Shown: positions 52,325-61,881, counted from the stretch's first letter. The stretch: DNA of 64,000 nt from Chryseobacterium sp. FP211-J200 (GCF_001643375.1 NZ_LSHB01000022.1:1-64000); one strand, 5' to 3'. Translations and numbers: made by a program. The notes: a model not told the origin generated them from the letters alone.

Positions 52325-53592
52325 TGAAGATGAACGAAACGCTAATATTTCCAACGCTGGAAGCGGTAAGAGAAGCCCGGAAAAGTATAGAAAATGTCGT
52401 GAATTACACGCCTTTGCAATACAATGCGAGATTGTCAGAAAAATTTGGAGCGAATATTTTCCTCAAAAGAGAAGATTTGCAACCAGTAAGGTCGTACAAA
52501 TTGCGAGGCGCTTATAATAAAATTAAAACGCTTTTTAACGAAGGCAAAGTTTCTCAGGGAATTGTTTGTGCCAGTGCTGGAAATCACGCTCAGGGTGTGG
52601 CTTTTTCCTGCAAGCAACTTCAAATCAAAGGAACTATTTTTATGCCTGTTACCACGCCGAAACAAAAGTTGGAGCAAGTCGAAATGTTTGGTGGAAATTT
52701 CGCTGAAATCCGATTGGTTGGTGATACATTTGATGCTTCAAAAACTGCGGCTTTTGAATTTGCGGAAACTTCTGGAGCGGCTTTTATTCATCCATTTGAT
52801 GATGTTCAGATTATCGAAGGTCAGGCGACTTTGGCTTTGGAAATTTTGGAACAACAAAAAGAAAATATAGATTATGTTTTCATTCCAATTGGCGGCGGCG
52901 GTTTGGCTTCCGGAATTGCAACGGTTTTTGGTAAATTGTCAAAAGAAACTAAATTGATTGGCGTAGAGCCAAAAGGCGCACCTTCAATGAGATTGTCCAT
53001 TCAAAATGATATCAATACAGAGTTGTCGGAAATCGATAATTTTGTGGATGGTGCAGCGGTGAAAAGAGTAGGCGATTTGACTTTTGAGATTTGCAAAAAA
53101 TCACTTACAGATTGTATTCCTGTGGATGAAGGGAAGATTTGTGATACGATTCTTCAATTGTATAACAAGGATGCAATTGTTTTGGAACCGGCAGGAGCGC
53201 TTTCTATTTCGGCTTTGGAACAATATCGGAATCAAATCAAAGGGAAAAATGTGGTTTGCATTGTCAGCGGAAGTAATAACGATATTACCAGAATGGAGGA
53301 AATTAAAGAACGTGCTTTGCTTTACAATGGTTTGAAACATTATTTTATGGTCAAATTTCCGCAACGTCCGGGTTCTCTTAAAGATTTTGTTCTGAATGTC
53401 CTAGGCCCCAATGACGACATCACCCATTTCGAATATACCAAGAAAAACTCAAGAGAAACGGCTTTGGCAGTAGTCGGAATAGAGCTTTCCAATATTTCTG
53501 ATTTTAATGGTTTAAAACAGAGAATGCAAAATCTCGGTTATTTTGAATCTTATCTTAATGATAATCCTGATGTCTTGAGTATGCTTGTTTAA
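52324..53592 (+). CDS. ilvA: Threonine ammonia-lyase (threonine deaminase)
   Basis: 422-aa PLP enzyme making 2-oxobutanoate for Ile synthesis. The lysine is in RSYKLRGAYNK (~residue 58); SAGNHAQGVAFSC and the PLP-binding IGGGGLASG loop are conserved. A single ACT-like regulatory domain forms the C-terminal ~90 residues (LKHYFMVKFPQRPGSLKDFVLNVLGPNDDI). Biosynthetic form, probably inhibited by Ile. Last gene of the block; a strong terminator follows within 60 bases. Confidence 0.96.
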   Translation: MKMNETLIFPTLEAVREARKSIENVVNYTPLQYNARLSEKFGANIFLKREDLQPVRSYKLRGAYNKIKTLFNEGKVSQGIVCASAGNHAQGVAFSCKQLQIKGTIFMPVTTPKQKLEQVEMFGGNFAEIRLVGDTFDASKTAAFEFAETSGAAFIHPFDDVQIIEGQATLALEILEQQKENIDYVFIPIGGGGLASGIATVFGKLSKETKLIGVEPKGAPSMRLSIQNDINTELSEIDNFVDGAAVKRVGDLTFEICKKSLTDCIPVDEGKICDTILQLYNKDAIVLEPAGALSISALEQYRNQIKGKNVVCIVSGSNNDITRMEEIKERALLYNGLKHYFMVKFPQRPGSLKDFVLNVLGPNDDITHFEYTKKNSRETALAVVGIELSNISDFNGLKQRMQNLGYFESYLNDNPDVLSMLV

Positions 53593-53593
53593 G

Positions 53594-53645
53594 AACAGTT
53601 TTAGCGAAGTTAAATCTTGGCGCTTTTGCGTTAATAACTCGAGAA
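53594..53645. repeat. Interspersed repeat family C, diverged copy 4
   Basis: TTTTAGCGAAGTTAAATCTTGGCGCTTTTGCGTTAATAAC resembles the right half of the other CTTTGCG copies. Confidence 0.35.
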
Positions 53646-53651
53646 AAATAT

Positions 53652-53677
53652 AAACTCTGTCCATTGACAGAGTTTTT
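53652..53677 (+). terminator. Terminator of the ilv block
   Basis: AAACTCTGTC (53652-53661) pairs perfectly with GACAGAGTTT (53666-53675), loop CATT, T tract. Confidence 0.92.
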
Positions 53678-53763
53678 CGTTCTTATCGTACATCAATGTG
53701 CAAGGATTTTGAAAGCTGGAAATTTGTGTTATTAAAAAAGTCAACACATTAAATCAATTTAAA

Positions 53764-54480
53764 ATGAAAACAGTTTATCATAGATCAGACAGCAGAGGTT
53801 ACGCCAATCACGGTTGGTTAAAAAGCCATCACACCTTTAGTTTTGCTAATTATCAGAATCAAGAAAGGATCCATTTTGGCGTTCTCAGAGTTTTGAATGA
53901 CGATTTTGTTCAAGGCGGAATGGGATTCGGCAGACATCCGCACCGCGATATGGAAATTATCTCTATTCCGTTGGAAGGTGAGTTGCGTCACAGCGACAAT
54001 ATGGGCAACTCCGGAATCATCAAAAAAGGCGATATCCAAGTGATGTCTGCCGGAACCGGAATTATGCACAGCGAAGAAAATGCAACAGAGCAACCCGTAA
54101 AATTTCTTCAGATCTGGATCATCCCGAATAAAACCGACGTTACGCCAAGATACGACCAGGTCAGCATCGAAGAGAATTCTGTTAAGAATGATTTCCAACA
54201 AATTCTATCTCCTAATGCAGATGACGCAGGCGTTTGGATACATCAGGACGCTTGGTTCAATTTGGCAAAGTTTGACAAAGGTTTTTCCAAAGAATATAAA
54301 ATCCATAAGCCTGGAAACGGCGTTTACGCTTTTGTCATCAAAGGTTCGGCGAAGATTGGCGAGCAGGTTCTGGATGAGAGAGACGGTTTGGGAATTTGGG
54401 ACACAGAAAGTTTTGTTTTGGAAGCAGAGAAGGATTCCGAAATCCTATTGATGGAGGTTCCAATGCAATTGCCTCAATAA
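53764..54480 (+). CDS. Pirin family protein (quercetinase-like cupin)
   Basis: 238-aa two-cupin protein. Iron ligands are in GRHPHRDMEIISIPLEGELRHSDNMGN and the following MHSEEN (His, His, His, Glu). The C-terminal cupin is degenerate. Homologues are quercetin 2,3-dioxygenases or regulators; the physiological role is uncertain. No signal peptide. Monocistronic, 172 bases after the ilvA stop, and unrelated in function to its neighbours. Confidence 0.93.
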   Translation: MKTVYHRSDSRGYANHGWLKSHHTFSFANYQNQERIHFGVLRVLNDDFVQGGMGFGRHPHRDMEIISIPLEGELRHSDNMGNSGIIKKGDIQVMSAGTGIMHSEENATEQPVKFLQIWIIPNKTDVTPRYDQVSIEENSVKNDFQQILSPNADDAGVWIHQDAWFNLAKFDKGFSKEYKIHKPGNGVYAFVIKGSAKIGEQVLDERDGLGIWDTESFVLEAEKDSEILLMEVPMQLPQ

Positions 54481-54672
54481 TTTCAAACTTTATATTTTTT
54501 TTAAGAAATTACTGAAAAAAGGTTACAACATTTGTCCTCAAAAAATCTTAAATTTGGCACTTTAAAAAGTGAAACTGAAAACTGGATGAATTGTTAGAAT
54601 ATCAGAATTCTTTAACCACAAGAAAATGACTTTTAGCATTGCATTTAATAAAAAAGAATTAAATATTTACAA

Positions 54673-55911
54673 ATGAGATTACTTATTGTAGGAAACGGTG
54701 GCCGTGCTTCAGCCTTAGCTTTGAAATTGAGCGAAGACAGCAGAATTACAAAGATGTATTTTGCGCCAGGAAACGCCACTACCGAAAAATTGGGAGAAAA
54801 TATCAACGAAACCGATATTTTGGCACTTAGAGATTTTGCAATTCAACACAAAGTGGACCTTACCATCGTAGGCCCGGAAGCACCGCTTGTAGAAGGCATC
54901 GTGGACGAATTCAAAAAAGTAGATCTCAAGGTTTTCGGTCCTTCAAAAAAGGCAGCTTCTTTGGAAGGCAGCAAATCATTTTCTAAGAAATTTATGCAGA
55001 CTTACGGTATCAAAACCGCAAAAGCCGTCATTTTCGATTCGTACGTAGAAGCTAAAGAATATTTGCAAACTCAGGAATTTCCTTTGGTGATCAAGGCTAG
55101 CGGACTTGCTGGCGGAAAAGGTGTTGTGATCGCAGAAGACCTGGAAGAAGCAGAAGGCACGATCCACGATTTTATGATCAAAAGGATTTTCGGAGACGCT
55201 GGTATTCAGGTAGTGATCGAGGAATTTCTTCAAGGTTTTGAAGCTTCGATTATCGGGGTTTCGAATGGTGAAAAATTATTTCCATTCGTTGCTGCAAAAG
55301 ATTATAAAAAAGCTGGCAACGGCGACAAAGGTCCAAACACAGGTGGTATGGGTTCTGTAGCACCAAGTCCGGAATATACGGAAGCGCACAATGCAGATTT
55401 TATTCAGAATATTATGAATCCGACGGTGGAAGGTCTTAAAAAAGAAGGTCTTAGCTTCAAAGGATTTATTTTCTTCGGATTGATGGTTACCAAAAATGGG
55501 ACTTACCTTTTGGAATACAATATGAGATTGGGAGATCCGGAAACTCAGGTTCTTTTGCCACTTTTGGAAAACAATTTGGTAGATGTGATCGAGGATTGTC
55601 TTCACGGCAGAGAATTGGATCTTAAATTTAAGAATCAAAAAGCAGTTTGCTTGGTAGTTTGCTCTGGCGGTTACCCAAAAAACCACGAGACTGGTTATGA
55701 GATCACGGGTGTGGAGAAAGTGAAAAACAGCACCGTTCTTTACGCTGGTGCAGATTACAGAGGCAGCAGAGTGGTTTCCACAGGCGGACGAGTGTTGAAC
55801 ATCGTGGCTTTGGGAGATACTTACGACGAGGCACGCAAAAAAGTTTACGAGGACGCCATCCCAGTACACTTCGACTACGCCTTTTACCGAGACGATATTG
55901 CGAAATTTTAA
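54673..55911 (+). CDS. purD: Phosphoribosylamine-glycine ligase
   Basis: 412-aa ATP-grasp enzyme, second step of de novo purine synthesis. N-terminal MRLLIVGNGGRASALALKL, glycine-rich ATP-binding segment KASGLAGGKGVVIAEDLEEAE, GPNTGGMGS and the metal-binding EYNMRLGDPETQVLLP are all conserved. Normal length. A possible -7 box TAAATTTG is at 54549-54556. Not in an operon with other pur genes here, though guaA is two genes downstream. Confidence 0.97.
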   Translation: MRLLIVGNGGRASALALKLSEDSRITKMYFAPGNATTEKLGENINETDILALRDFAIQHKVDLTIVGPEAPLVEGIVDEFKKVDLKVFGPSKKAASLEGSKSFSKKFMQTYGIKTAKAVIFDSYVEAKEYLQTQEFPLVIKASGLAGGKGVVIAEDLEEAEGTIHDFMIKRIFGDAGIQVVIEEFLQGFEASIIGVSNGEKLFPFVAAKDYKKAGNGDKGPNTGGMGSVAPSPEYTEAHNADFIQNIMNPTVEGLKKEGLSFKGFIFFGLMVTKNGTYLLEYNMRLGDPETQVLLPLLENNLVDVIEDCLHGRELDLKFKNQKAVCLVVCSGGYPKNHETGYEITGVEKVKNSTVLYAGADYRGSRVVSTGGRVLNIVALGDTYDEARKKVYEDAIPVHFDYAFYRDDIAKF

Positions 55912-55916
55912 AATAT

Positions 55917-55951
55917 AAAGAGATGTTGGGCAACTAGCGTCTCTTTTTTTT
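55917..55951 (+). terminator. purD terminator
   Basis: AAAGAGATG (55917-55925) pairs with CGTCTCTTT (55938-55946, one G-T pair), then an eight-T run. Confidence 0.85.
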
Positions 55952-56058
55952 AGGAGCTTGATCCCGCTTTCCGCTGCAATCTTTTTTGCTTTACGTGACT
56001 GTGCGAAATTGAAGCCAGCAGATGCAAAAAAGGATTTCCACTGCAATCGGGGCTATGA
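55952..56058. repeat. Interspersed repeat family A, copy 5
   Basis: AGGAGCTTGATCCCGCTTTC at the left, stem AATCTTTTTTGC with GCAAAAAAGGATT, and CTGCAATCGGGGCTATGAGC at the right. Best-preserved copy. Confidence 0.8.
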
Positions 56059-56073
56059 GCGATTCAGTAAATT

Positions 56074-56121
56074 AATTAAGAATTAAGAATTAAGAATTAA
56101 GAATTAAGAATTAAGAATTAA
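56074..56121. repeat. Heptanucleotide repeat (AATTAAG)
   Basis: Six full AATTAAG units and a partial seventh. Five bases later a second, different heptanucleotide array begins. Confidence 0.97.
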
Positions 56122-56126
56122 TTTCG

Positions 56127-56196
56127 CTATCAACTATCAACTATCAACTATCAACTATCAACTATCAACTATCAACTATCAACTATCAACTATCAA
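56127..56196. repeat. Heptanucleotide repeat (CTATCAA) x10
   Basis: Ten perfect CTATCAA units ending ten bases before the start codon at 56207. Copy-number change would alter spacing in the upstream region of the methyltransferase and guaA genes. Confidence 0.97.
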
Positions 56197-56206
56197 CTAT
56201 AAAAAG

Positions 56207-56971
56207 ATGCCTTGGAATCCTGACACATACGACCAGTTCAAAACAGAACGCTCAGCGCCCTTTTTTGACTTACTGAATCTCGTAGATTCAAAACCAAATC
56301 TGTCTGTCATCGACCTGGGTTGCGGAACAGGCGAACTGACTTCAGGGATCCTAGGTTATCTGGAAAATCCAAATATCACAGGAATAGATTCTTCTGCAGA
56401 GATGTTGGAGAAGGCAGAAAAACATTCCACGGAAAATCTGCATTTCTTCCAAAGAAGCGTGGAAAAACAGTTGGAGTTGGATGAGAAATTTGATCTGATC
56501 ATCGCCAATGCAAGTTTGCAATGGTGCACAGATCATGACGAACTTTTCCCAGACCTCATTTCAAAACTCAATGAAGATGGTCAATTGGCGGTTCAAGTGC
56601 CTTCCAATCATGACTTCATTGTTCACCAGTTGCTGTCAAAAGTCGCAGAGCTGGAACCTTATAAAAAAGAATTCAAAGGTTGGGTCAGAGAATATCCAGT
56701 TTTGAAAATCGATGAGTACGCAAAAATACTTTACGACAACAAAGGAACAGACATCAATGTTTTCGAAAAGGTCTATCCACACGTGATGGAGAATTCAGAC
56801 GCCGTTTTTGAATGGGCTTCAGGAACAGCCATCATTCCATTTTTGGAAAAATTACCAGAAGAATTGAGAGGAAATTACAAAGCGGATTACAAGGCAGAAC
56901 TTAAAAAAGTGTTTCCAGGTTCGCCTGTTTTCTATCCATTCAAAAGAACATTTATTTACGCAAAATTTTAA
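56207..56971 (+). CDS. Trans-aconitate 2-methyltransferase-like SAM enzyme
   Basis: 254-aa class I methyltransferase. SAM motif I is VIDLGCGTGELTSGIL (~residue 35); motif II ITGIDSSAEMLEKA; ANASLQWCTDHDELFPDLISKLNEDGQLAVQVPSN is the family's signature. E. coli Tam methylates trans-aconitate; the same substrate is inferred. The start ATG follows the heptanucleotide arrays directly, leaving only an AAAAAG stretch, so translation is probably A-rich-leader dependent, as in many Bacteroidota. guaA follows by 18 bases, suggesting an operon. Confidence 0.85.
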   Translation: MPWNPDTYDQFKTERSAPFFDLLNLVDSKPNLSVIDLGCGTGELTSGILGYLENPNITGIDSSAEMLEKAEKHSTENLHFFQRSVEKQLELDEKFDLIIANASLQWCTDHDELFPDLISKLNEDGQLAVQVPSNHDFIVHQLLSKVAELEPYKKEFKGWVREYPVLKIDEYAKILYDNKGTDINVFEKVYPHVMENSDAVFEWASGTAIIPFLEKLPEELRGNYKADYKAELKKVFPGSPVFYPFKRTFIYAKF

Positions 56972-56989
56972 AAATATTACATCAACTAT

Positions 56990-58519
56990 ATGCAAAACGG
57001 AATTATCATTTTAGACTTCGGTTCCCAGTATAACCAACTTATCGGAAGAAGGATCCGTGAGATGGAGGTCTATTCAGAAATATTACCATTCAACACGCCA
57101 ATGTCAGAAATTCTTGAAAAAAAACCAAGAGGGATCATCCTTTCTGGCGGACCAAGTTCTGTGAATGCAGAAAATGCACATTTGGTAGAAAAAGAGATCT
57201 ACGAACAGGGAATTCCAGTTCTAGGAATCTGCTACGGAATGCAATTGACCGCACATCTTTTGGGTGGTAAGGTAGCGAAAGGCGAGAAGGGTGAGTACGG
57301 AAAAGCACATTTGGACATCGTAAAAGAAAACGAACTACTGAAAGGTGTTTATCAAAATTCCATCGTTTGGATGAGCCACTTCGATGAGGTTTCAGAATTG
57401 CCGGTTGGTTTTGAACTCAATGCAAAATCCGGCGTGATCGCTTCCATTTCAAATCCGGAAAAGAAAATCTATGGTGTGCAATTTCACCCGGAAGTTTCGC
57501 ATTCTGAGGAAGGTGGAAAGATGATCGAGAATTTCGTTTTCGGAATCTGTAAAGCGGACAAGAACTGGAAACTGACCAATTATATTGAAAAAACAGTTGC
57601 TGAGATCAAAGAAAAAGTTGGTGACAACAAAGTGATTTTGGGACTTTCCGGCGGCGTAGATTCGTCAGTAGCTGCAGTTTTAATCCATAAAGCAATTGGT
57701 GACCAACTGAATTGCATCTTCGTGGACACTGGCCTTTTGAGAAAAGATGAAGACAAAAAAGTGATGGAAAATTATGGAAAACATTTCCATATGAACATCA
57801 AATTGGTGGAAGCTTCCGAAAGATTCTTATCCAAATTGGCTGGTGTAGATGACCCAGAACAAAAAAGAAAAATCATCGGTAACGAGTTCGTTCACGTTTT
57901 CGATGAAGAATCCAAAAAAATCGAAGGTGCCAAATTCTTAGCACAAGGAACAATCTACCCAGATGTCATCGAATCTCAATCTGTAAAAGGGCCTTCGGCT
58001 GTCATCAAATCCCATCACAATGTGGGTGGACTTCCGGAAGAAATGGAATTCGAATTGTTGGAACCATTGAGAGAATTGTTCAAAGATGAGGTGAGAAAAG
58101 TAGGAGAGGAATTGGGTATTCCGCACGAGTTGGTTTACAGACATCCGTTCCCAGGACCAGGTTTAGGAATCCGAGTTTTGGGTGAAGTTGATGCAGAAAA
58201 AGTAAAAATTCTACAAGAAGCGGACGATATTTTCATCGAGGAATTGTACAAAAATGACCTTTACGAAAAAGTATCTCAAGCGTTCGTGGTTCTGCTTCCA
58301 GTAAAATCTGTCGGCGTAATGGGCGACGAGAGAACTTATGAATATACAGCGGTCGTTCGTTCTGCAAACACCATCGACTTTATGACCGCAACTTGGAGCA
58401 GATTGCCTTACGAATTCCTAGATACGGTTTCTAGCAGGATCATCAATGAAGTTCGTGGAATCAATAGAGTAGCTTACGATATTAGTTCAAAACCACCGGC
58501 AACGATTGAGTGGGAGTAA
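56990..58519 (+). CDS. guaA: GMP synthase (glutamine-hydrolysing)
   Basis: 509-aa enzyme converting XMP to GMP. N-terminal glutamine amidotransferase (GICYGMQ with the nucleophile Cys near residue 80; GVQFHPEV with the His). ATP pyrophosphatase domain (LSGGVDSSVAAVLIHKA, ~225) and C-terminal dimerisation domain ending KPPATIEWE. Normal length and all key motifs present. Followed by a 46-base perfect palindrome that stops transcription from both sides. Confidence 0.98.
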   Translation: MQNGIIILDFGSQYNQLIGRRIREMEVYSEILPFNTPMSEILEKKPRGIILSGGPSSVNAENAHLVEKEIYEQGIPVLGICYGMQLTAHLLGGKVAKGEKGEYGKAHLDIVKENELLKGVYQNSIVWMSHFDEVSELPVGFELNAKSGVIASISNPEKKIYGVQFHPEVSHSEEGGKMIENFVFGICKADKNWKLTNYIEKTVAEIKEKVGDNKVILGLSGGVDSSVAAVLIHKAIGDQLNCIFVDTGLLRKDEDKKVMENYGKHFHMNIKLVEASERFLSKLAGVDDPEQKRKIIGNEFVHVFDEESKKIEGAKFLAQGTIYPDVIESQSVKGPSAVIKSHHNVGGLPEEMEFELLEPLRELFKDEVRKVGEELGIPHELVYRHPFPGPGLGIRVLGEVDAEKVKILQEADDIFIEELYKNDLYEKVSQAFVVLLPVKSVGVMGDERTYEYTAVVRSANTIDFMTATWSRLPYEFLDTVSSRIINEVRGINRVAYDISSKPPATIEWE

Positions 58520-58532
58520 AATTAATACTCTT

Positions 58533-58578
58533 AAAAAATAAAAGACCTATTCAAATTTGAATAGGTCTTTTATTTTTT
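58533..58578. terminator. 46-bp perfect palindromic bidirectional terminator
   Basis: Arms of 23 bases contain AAAAAATAAAAGACC and GGTCTTTTATTTTTT. It separates convergent guaA and the minus-strand gene. Confidence 0.93.
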
Positions 58579-58598
58579 ATTAAGTTGATAACTACAAA

Positions 58599-60107
58599 TT
58601 ATCTCTTCCTTACATTCTCCAAAATATCCGGAAAATAAGTGTCGGATAGATGTTCAAATTCATCACCACGCATAAACATGGAGGCATCCACTTGGTCATA
58701 GGTTTCTCGTCCGGCCGCAGCAATCAATTCGTTGCAAGTGTGCAAAGTGTTTTTATGGAATTGATAGACACGTTCTGTTTTGTCATTGGTGTCAAGACCT
58801 TTGATCAGCATTTTATCCTGTGTAGCCACGCCTGTTGGGCAAGTGTTGGTATTGCATCTCAAAGCTTGGATGCAACCGAGTGAGAACATAAATCCTCTCG
58901 CATTGTTACAAAGATCCGCACCCATTGCAACGGCTCGCAGGATATCCAATGAGGTCAACACTTTTCCGCTGGCAATGATCCTTAATTTATCTCGAACTTC
59001 ATAATTGATCAGTGTTCTATTGACGAAGATCAAAGCAGGTTCCAAAGGCATCCCAACACCGTCAGAAAATTCTGGTGGCGCCGCTCCGGTTCCGCCTTCT
59101 GCACCATCTACGGTGATGAAGTCTGGATAGATATTCAGAATGTTCATCTGCTCGCAAATCTCTTCGAACTCTTTGGTGTCACCAATACAAAGTTTGAAGC
59201 CTGTTGGTTTTCCGCCAGATAATTCACGTAATTGATGGACAAATCGTAACAAACCTTCAGCATTGGAAAACGCGCTGTGGGAAGGTGGCGAAAGAATAGT
59301 GACACCAGGTTTTACATGGCGAATTGCTGCAATTTCCGGTGTGTTTTTCACGCCTGGCAAAACGCCGCCGTGACCAGGTTTAGCGCCTTGGGATAATTTG
59401 ATCTCGATCATTTTGACATTCTCAAGATTCGAATATTTGGTGAACAACTCCGGGTTGAAGTTACCATGGTCATCACGACATCCAAAATAACCCGTTCCAA
59501 TTTGCCAGCAAAGGTCGCCACCTTCCAAGTGGTGTGGCGAGATACCACCTTCGCCTGTATTGTGATAGAAATTGCCTTTTTTGGCGCCACGGTTAAGAGC
59601 CTGCTGGGCACGATCACTCAAGGCACCAAAGCTCATGGCGGAAATGTTGAAAAGCGAAGCATTGTAAGGTTGCTTGCAATCTTGTCCGCCTATGGTCACT
59701 CTCGGCAATTCTTCTTTCGGATGTTTGGCGTAGATGGAGTGTTTGATGCCTTCATATTTGCGGTGGTTGATCTCGAGCTGAGTTCCAAATGGGACGGTGT
59801 CGCCAACATTTTTCGAACGTCGGTAAGCTGCAGATCTTTGATGTCTAGGAAAAGGTTTTCCATCGGTTTCTCTTTCTATAAAATACTGTTGGATCTCTGG
59901 TGATATTTCCTCAAAGATATATCGGAAATAACCGAGTACAGGGAAGTTTCTCAGGATCGCATGTTTCGTTTGATACGTGTTGTAGATTCCTAAAATATAT
60001 AAGAATGTCAATAAAATTGGAATCCATAAATGGTTTTTTAAGAGCAAAGCTGTCGTCCAGGTCACTATTAAAACGACAATTCCCCAAAAGATGAATTTAT
60101 TTCTCAT
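58599..60107 (-). CDS. FMN-binding glutamate synthase-like protein
   Basis: 502-aa protein related to the FMN/Fe-S central part of glutamate synthase (GltB-like, COG0069), with two N-terminal membrane helices (residues ~5-42). PGVTILSPPSHSAFSNAEGLLRFVHQLRELS, TVDGAEGGTGAAPPEFSDGVGMPLEPALIFVN and the cysteine motif CIQALRCNTNTCPTGVATQD are present. It lacks the amidotransferase and central domains of GltB. Substrate is not known; it is membrane-bound. Monocistronic, with a terminator from the upstream M1 gene between them. Confidence 0.92.
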   Translation of the reverse strand: MRNKFIFWGIVVLIVTWTTALLLKNHLWIPILLTFLYILGIYNTYQTKHAILRNFPVLGYFRYIFEEISPEIQQYFIERETDGKPFPRHQRSAAYRRSKNVGDTVPFGTQLEINHRKYEGIKHSIYAKHPKEELPRVTIGGQDCKQPYNASLFNISAMSFGALSDRAQQALNRGAKKGNFYHNTGEGGISPHHLEGGDLCWQIGTGYFGCRDDHGNFNPELFTKYSNLENVKMIEIKLSQGAKPGHGGVLPGVKNTPEIAAIRHVKPGVTILSPPSHSAFSNAEGLLRFVHQLRELSGGKPTGFKLCIGDTKEFEEICEQMNILNIYPDFITVDGAEGGTGAAPPEFSDGVGMPLEPALIFVNRTLINYEVRDKLRIIASGKVLTSLDILRAVAMGADLCNNARGFMFSLGCIQALRCNTNTCPTGVATQDKMLIKGLDTNDKTERVYQFHKNTLHTCNELIAAAGRETYDQVDASMFMRGDEFEHLSDTYFPDILENVRKR

Positions 60108-60140
60108 GTCTTTTTTGAATTTTTAATTCTCATTAAATAT

Positions 60141-60170
60141 AAAACCATTCCAAAGATATTTGAAATGGTT
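60141..60170 (-). terminator. Terminator of the M1 peptidase gene
   Basis: AACCATT..CAAA pairs with TTTG..AATGGTT at 60141-60170; on the minus strand the stem is followed by TTTT. Confidence 0.65.
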
Positions 60171-60194
60171 CTATTAAATAAATTTAAGTAATTC

Positions 60195-61823
60195 TTACTG
60201 AACTTGCTTTACTTCGATATAATAATTTTTATCAAAAGCCACAGGTTTATCAGATCTCAAAGTCACAGTTTGCGATTGTTCTGTTGGTTTCAGTTCTTGT
60301 CCGTCTGCAAGTCTGATTGGCAACTTCAAATCGGGAATGACGTTGGTCCATTTATAGGTCAACTGATTTCCGGTCTGTTTGTATTCCAAAGTTGGGATCT
60401 TGATGGTTCTCAAATATTGGGTGAAAATAGTTGAAAGGTCAATTCCCGATTTTTCTGAGAAATATTTTTCTATCTGTTCTGTAGTGACCGTCTGATGATA
60501 GAAATCTTTATTAAGTCCTCTCAAGATCTGACGGAATTTCTCATCATTATTGATCACCTGGCGAATCGTATGCAACATATTGGCACCTTTTGGATACATA
60601 TCGCCACTGCCTTCGTTTCTGACTCCGTAAGTCCCAATGATCGGTTTGTCGTTTTGGATATTCTTTCGAATTCCCTGCAGATATTGATTGCCATCAGCTT
60701 TCCCGAAAAGATGATCTACAAATAAGGTTTCGGAATAGGTCGTAAAACTCTCGTGGATCCACATATCCGCTTGGTCTTTTGCCGTGATGTTGTTCGCAAA
60801 CCATTCGTGTCCAGTCTCGTGGATGATGATGTAATCCCATTTCAGGCCAATTCCAGTTCCGGAAAGGTCTCTGCCTAGGTAGCCATTTTGATATTTGTTT
60901 CCGTATGCCACATTACTTTGATGTTCCATCCCAAGATGCGGAGATTCTACCAATTTGTAAGAATCCTTATAAAAAGGATAAGGTCCAAACCAATGCTCAA
61001 AGGCTTTCATCATTGCTTGTACTTGTTCAAACTGTTTCTTCGCTTTGTCAAGATTGTAATCCAAAACCCAGTAGTCAAGGTCTAGTTTTCCCTCTTCACC
61101 ATCGAAGGTATCTTTGAAGTTGACATATTTTCCGATGGATGGGATGATGGAATAATCGTTGATCGGGTTTTTCACTTCCCAGGTCCATGATTTTTTGTCG
61201 CCAACATTTTCTTGTTTAATTAATCGTCCGTTTGCAACTCCAACCAAATCTTTCGGTGTGATGATCTTGAAGGTGATCCCATTGTTTGGCTCATCACTCC
61301 AGATATCTTTTACAGGCAACCAAATACTTGCGCCAATACCTTCGTCTGCGACCGTCATCCAAGGATTTCCATTTTTATCTTTGTTGAAGATCCATCCGCC
61401 GTCCCAAGGTGCGTGTTTCGCTATCAAAGGATTTCCTGAATAATCGATGTCAATGGTGTAGGTTTCTCCTTTTTTGAAATTCTTTTTGGTGGATAGGAAA
61501 ATGAAATCACCATCCACTTTTTTGTCAGTCATAGGAAAGCTTGCGGTGATCTTATCAGCTTTCATCGGCTTTTGCAGGTCGATCTGGAAAGTGGGGTTTT
61601 TTACATCTTTCTCAATGGTCAAGCTGATCTTGTTGCTACCTTTGATGCTTTTTGTGTCGAAGTTGGGCTCCAGAACAATATCATATTTTTTAACATCCCA
61701 AAAGTCTCGGAATTCTGTATTAGAACCTTTTAGAGTATCAATTCTAGTGGTTTTCGCATTTTCAAAAAACTGAGCTTGCGAAACGCCAGAGATAAGGATG
61801 GAGAGAAGTACTAACTTTTTCAT
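60195..61823 (-). CDS. M1 family zinc aminopeptidase, secreted
   Basis: 542-aa enzyme with signal peptide MKKLVLLSILISGVSQAQ. N-terminal beta saddle (~25-215); catalytic domain with HETGHEW near residue 330 and the third zinc ligand Glu in the IHESF segment 18 residues later; family GMEHQ is present just before. The C-terminus has a beta domain typical of Bacteroidota members. It would remove N-terminal residues from peptides in the periplasm or outside. The GxMEN motif is GMEHQ, a common variant. Single gene. Confidence 0.93.
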   Translation of the reverse strand: MKKLVLLSILISGVSQAQFFENAKTTRIDTLKGSNTEFRDFWDVKKYDIVLEPNFDTKSIKGSNKISLTIEKDVKNPTFQIDLQKPMKADKITASFPMTDKKVDGDFIFLSTKKNFKKGETYTIDIDYSGNPLIAKHAPWDGGWIFNKDKNGNPWMTVADEGIGASIWLPVKDIWSDEPNNGITFKIITPKDLVGVANGRLIKQENVGDKKSWTWEVKNPINDYSIIPSIGKYVNFKDTFDGEEGKLDLDYWVLDYNLDKAKKQFEQVQAMMKAFEHWFGPYPFYKDSYKLVESPHLGMEHQSNVAYGNKYQNGYLGRDLSGTGIGLKWDYIIIHETGHEWFANNITAKDQADMWIHESFTTYSETLFVDHLFGKADGNQYLQGIRKNIQNDKPIIGTYGVRNEGSGDMYPKGANMLHTIRQVINNDEKFRQILRGLNKDFYHQTVTTEQIEKYFSEKSGIDLSTIFTQYLRTIKIPTLEYKQTGNQLTYKWTNVIPDLKLPIRLADGQELKPTEQSQTVTLRSDKPVAFDKNYYIEVKQVQ

Positions 61824-61881
61824 TTTTAATTTTCTTGCTTTAATAAGTTGATTGGAGATGGTGAAAAGTTACAAAACGATG

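Noticed and set aside
58650-59903. Plus-strand frames opposite the FMN-binding glutamate synthase-like gene
   Set aside because: Antisense shadows; the minus-strand frame carries all conserved motifs.
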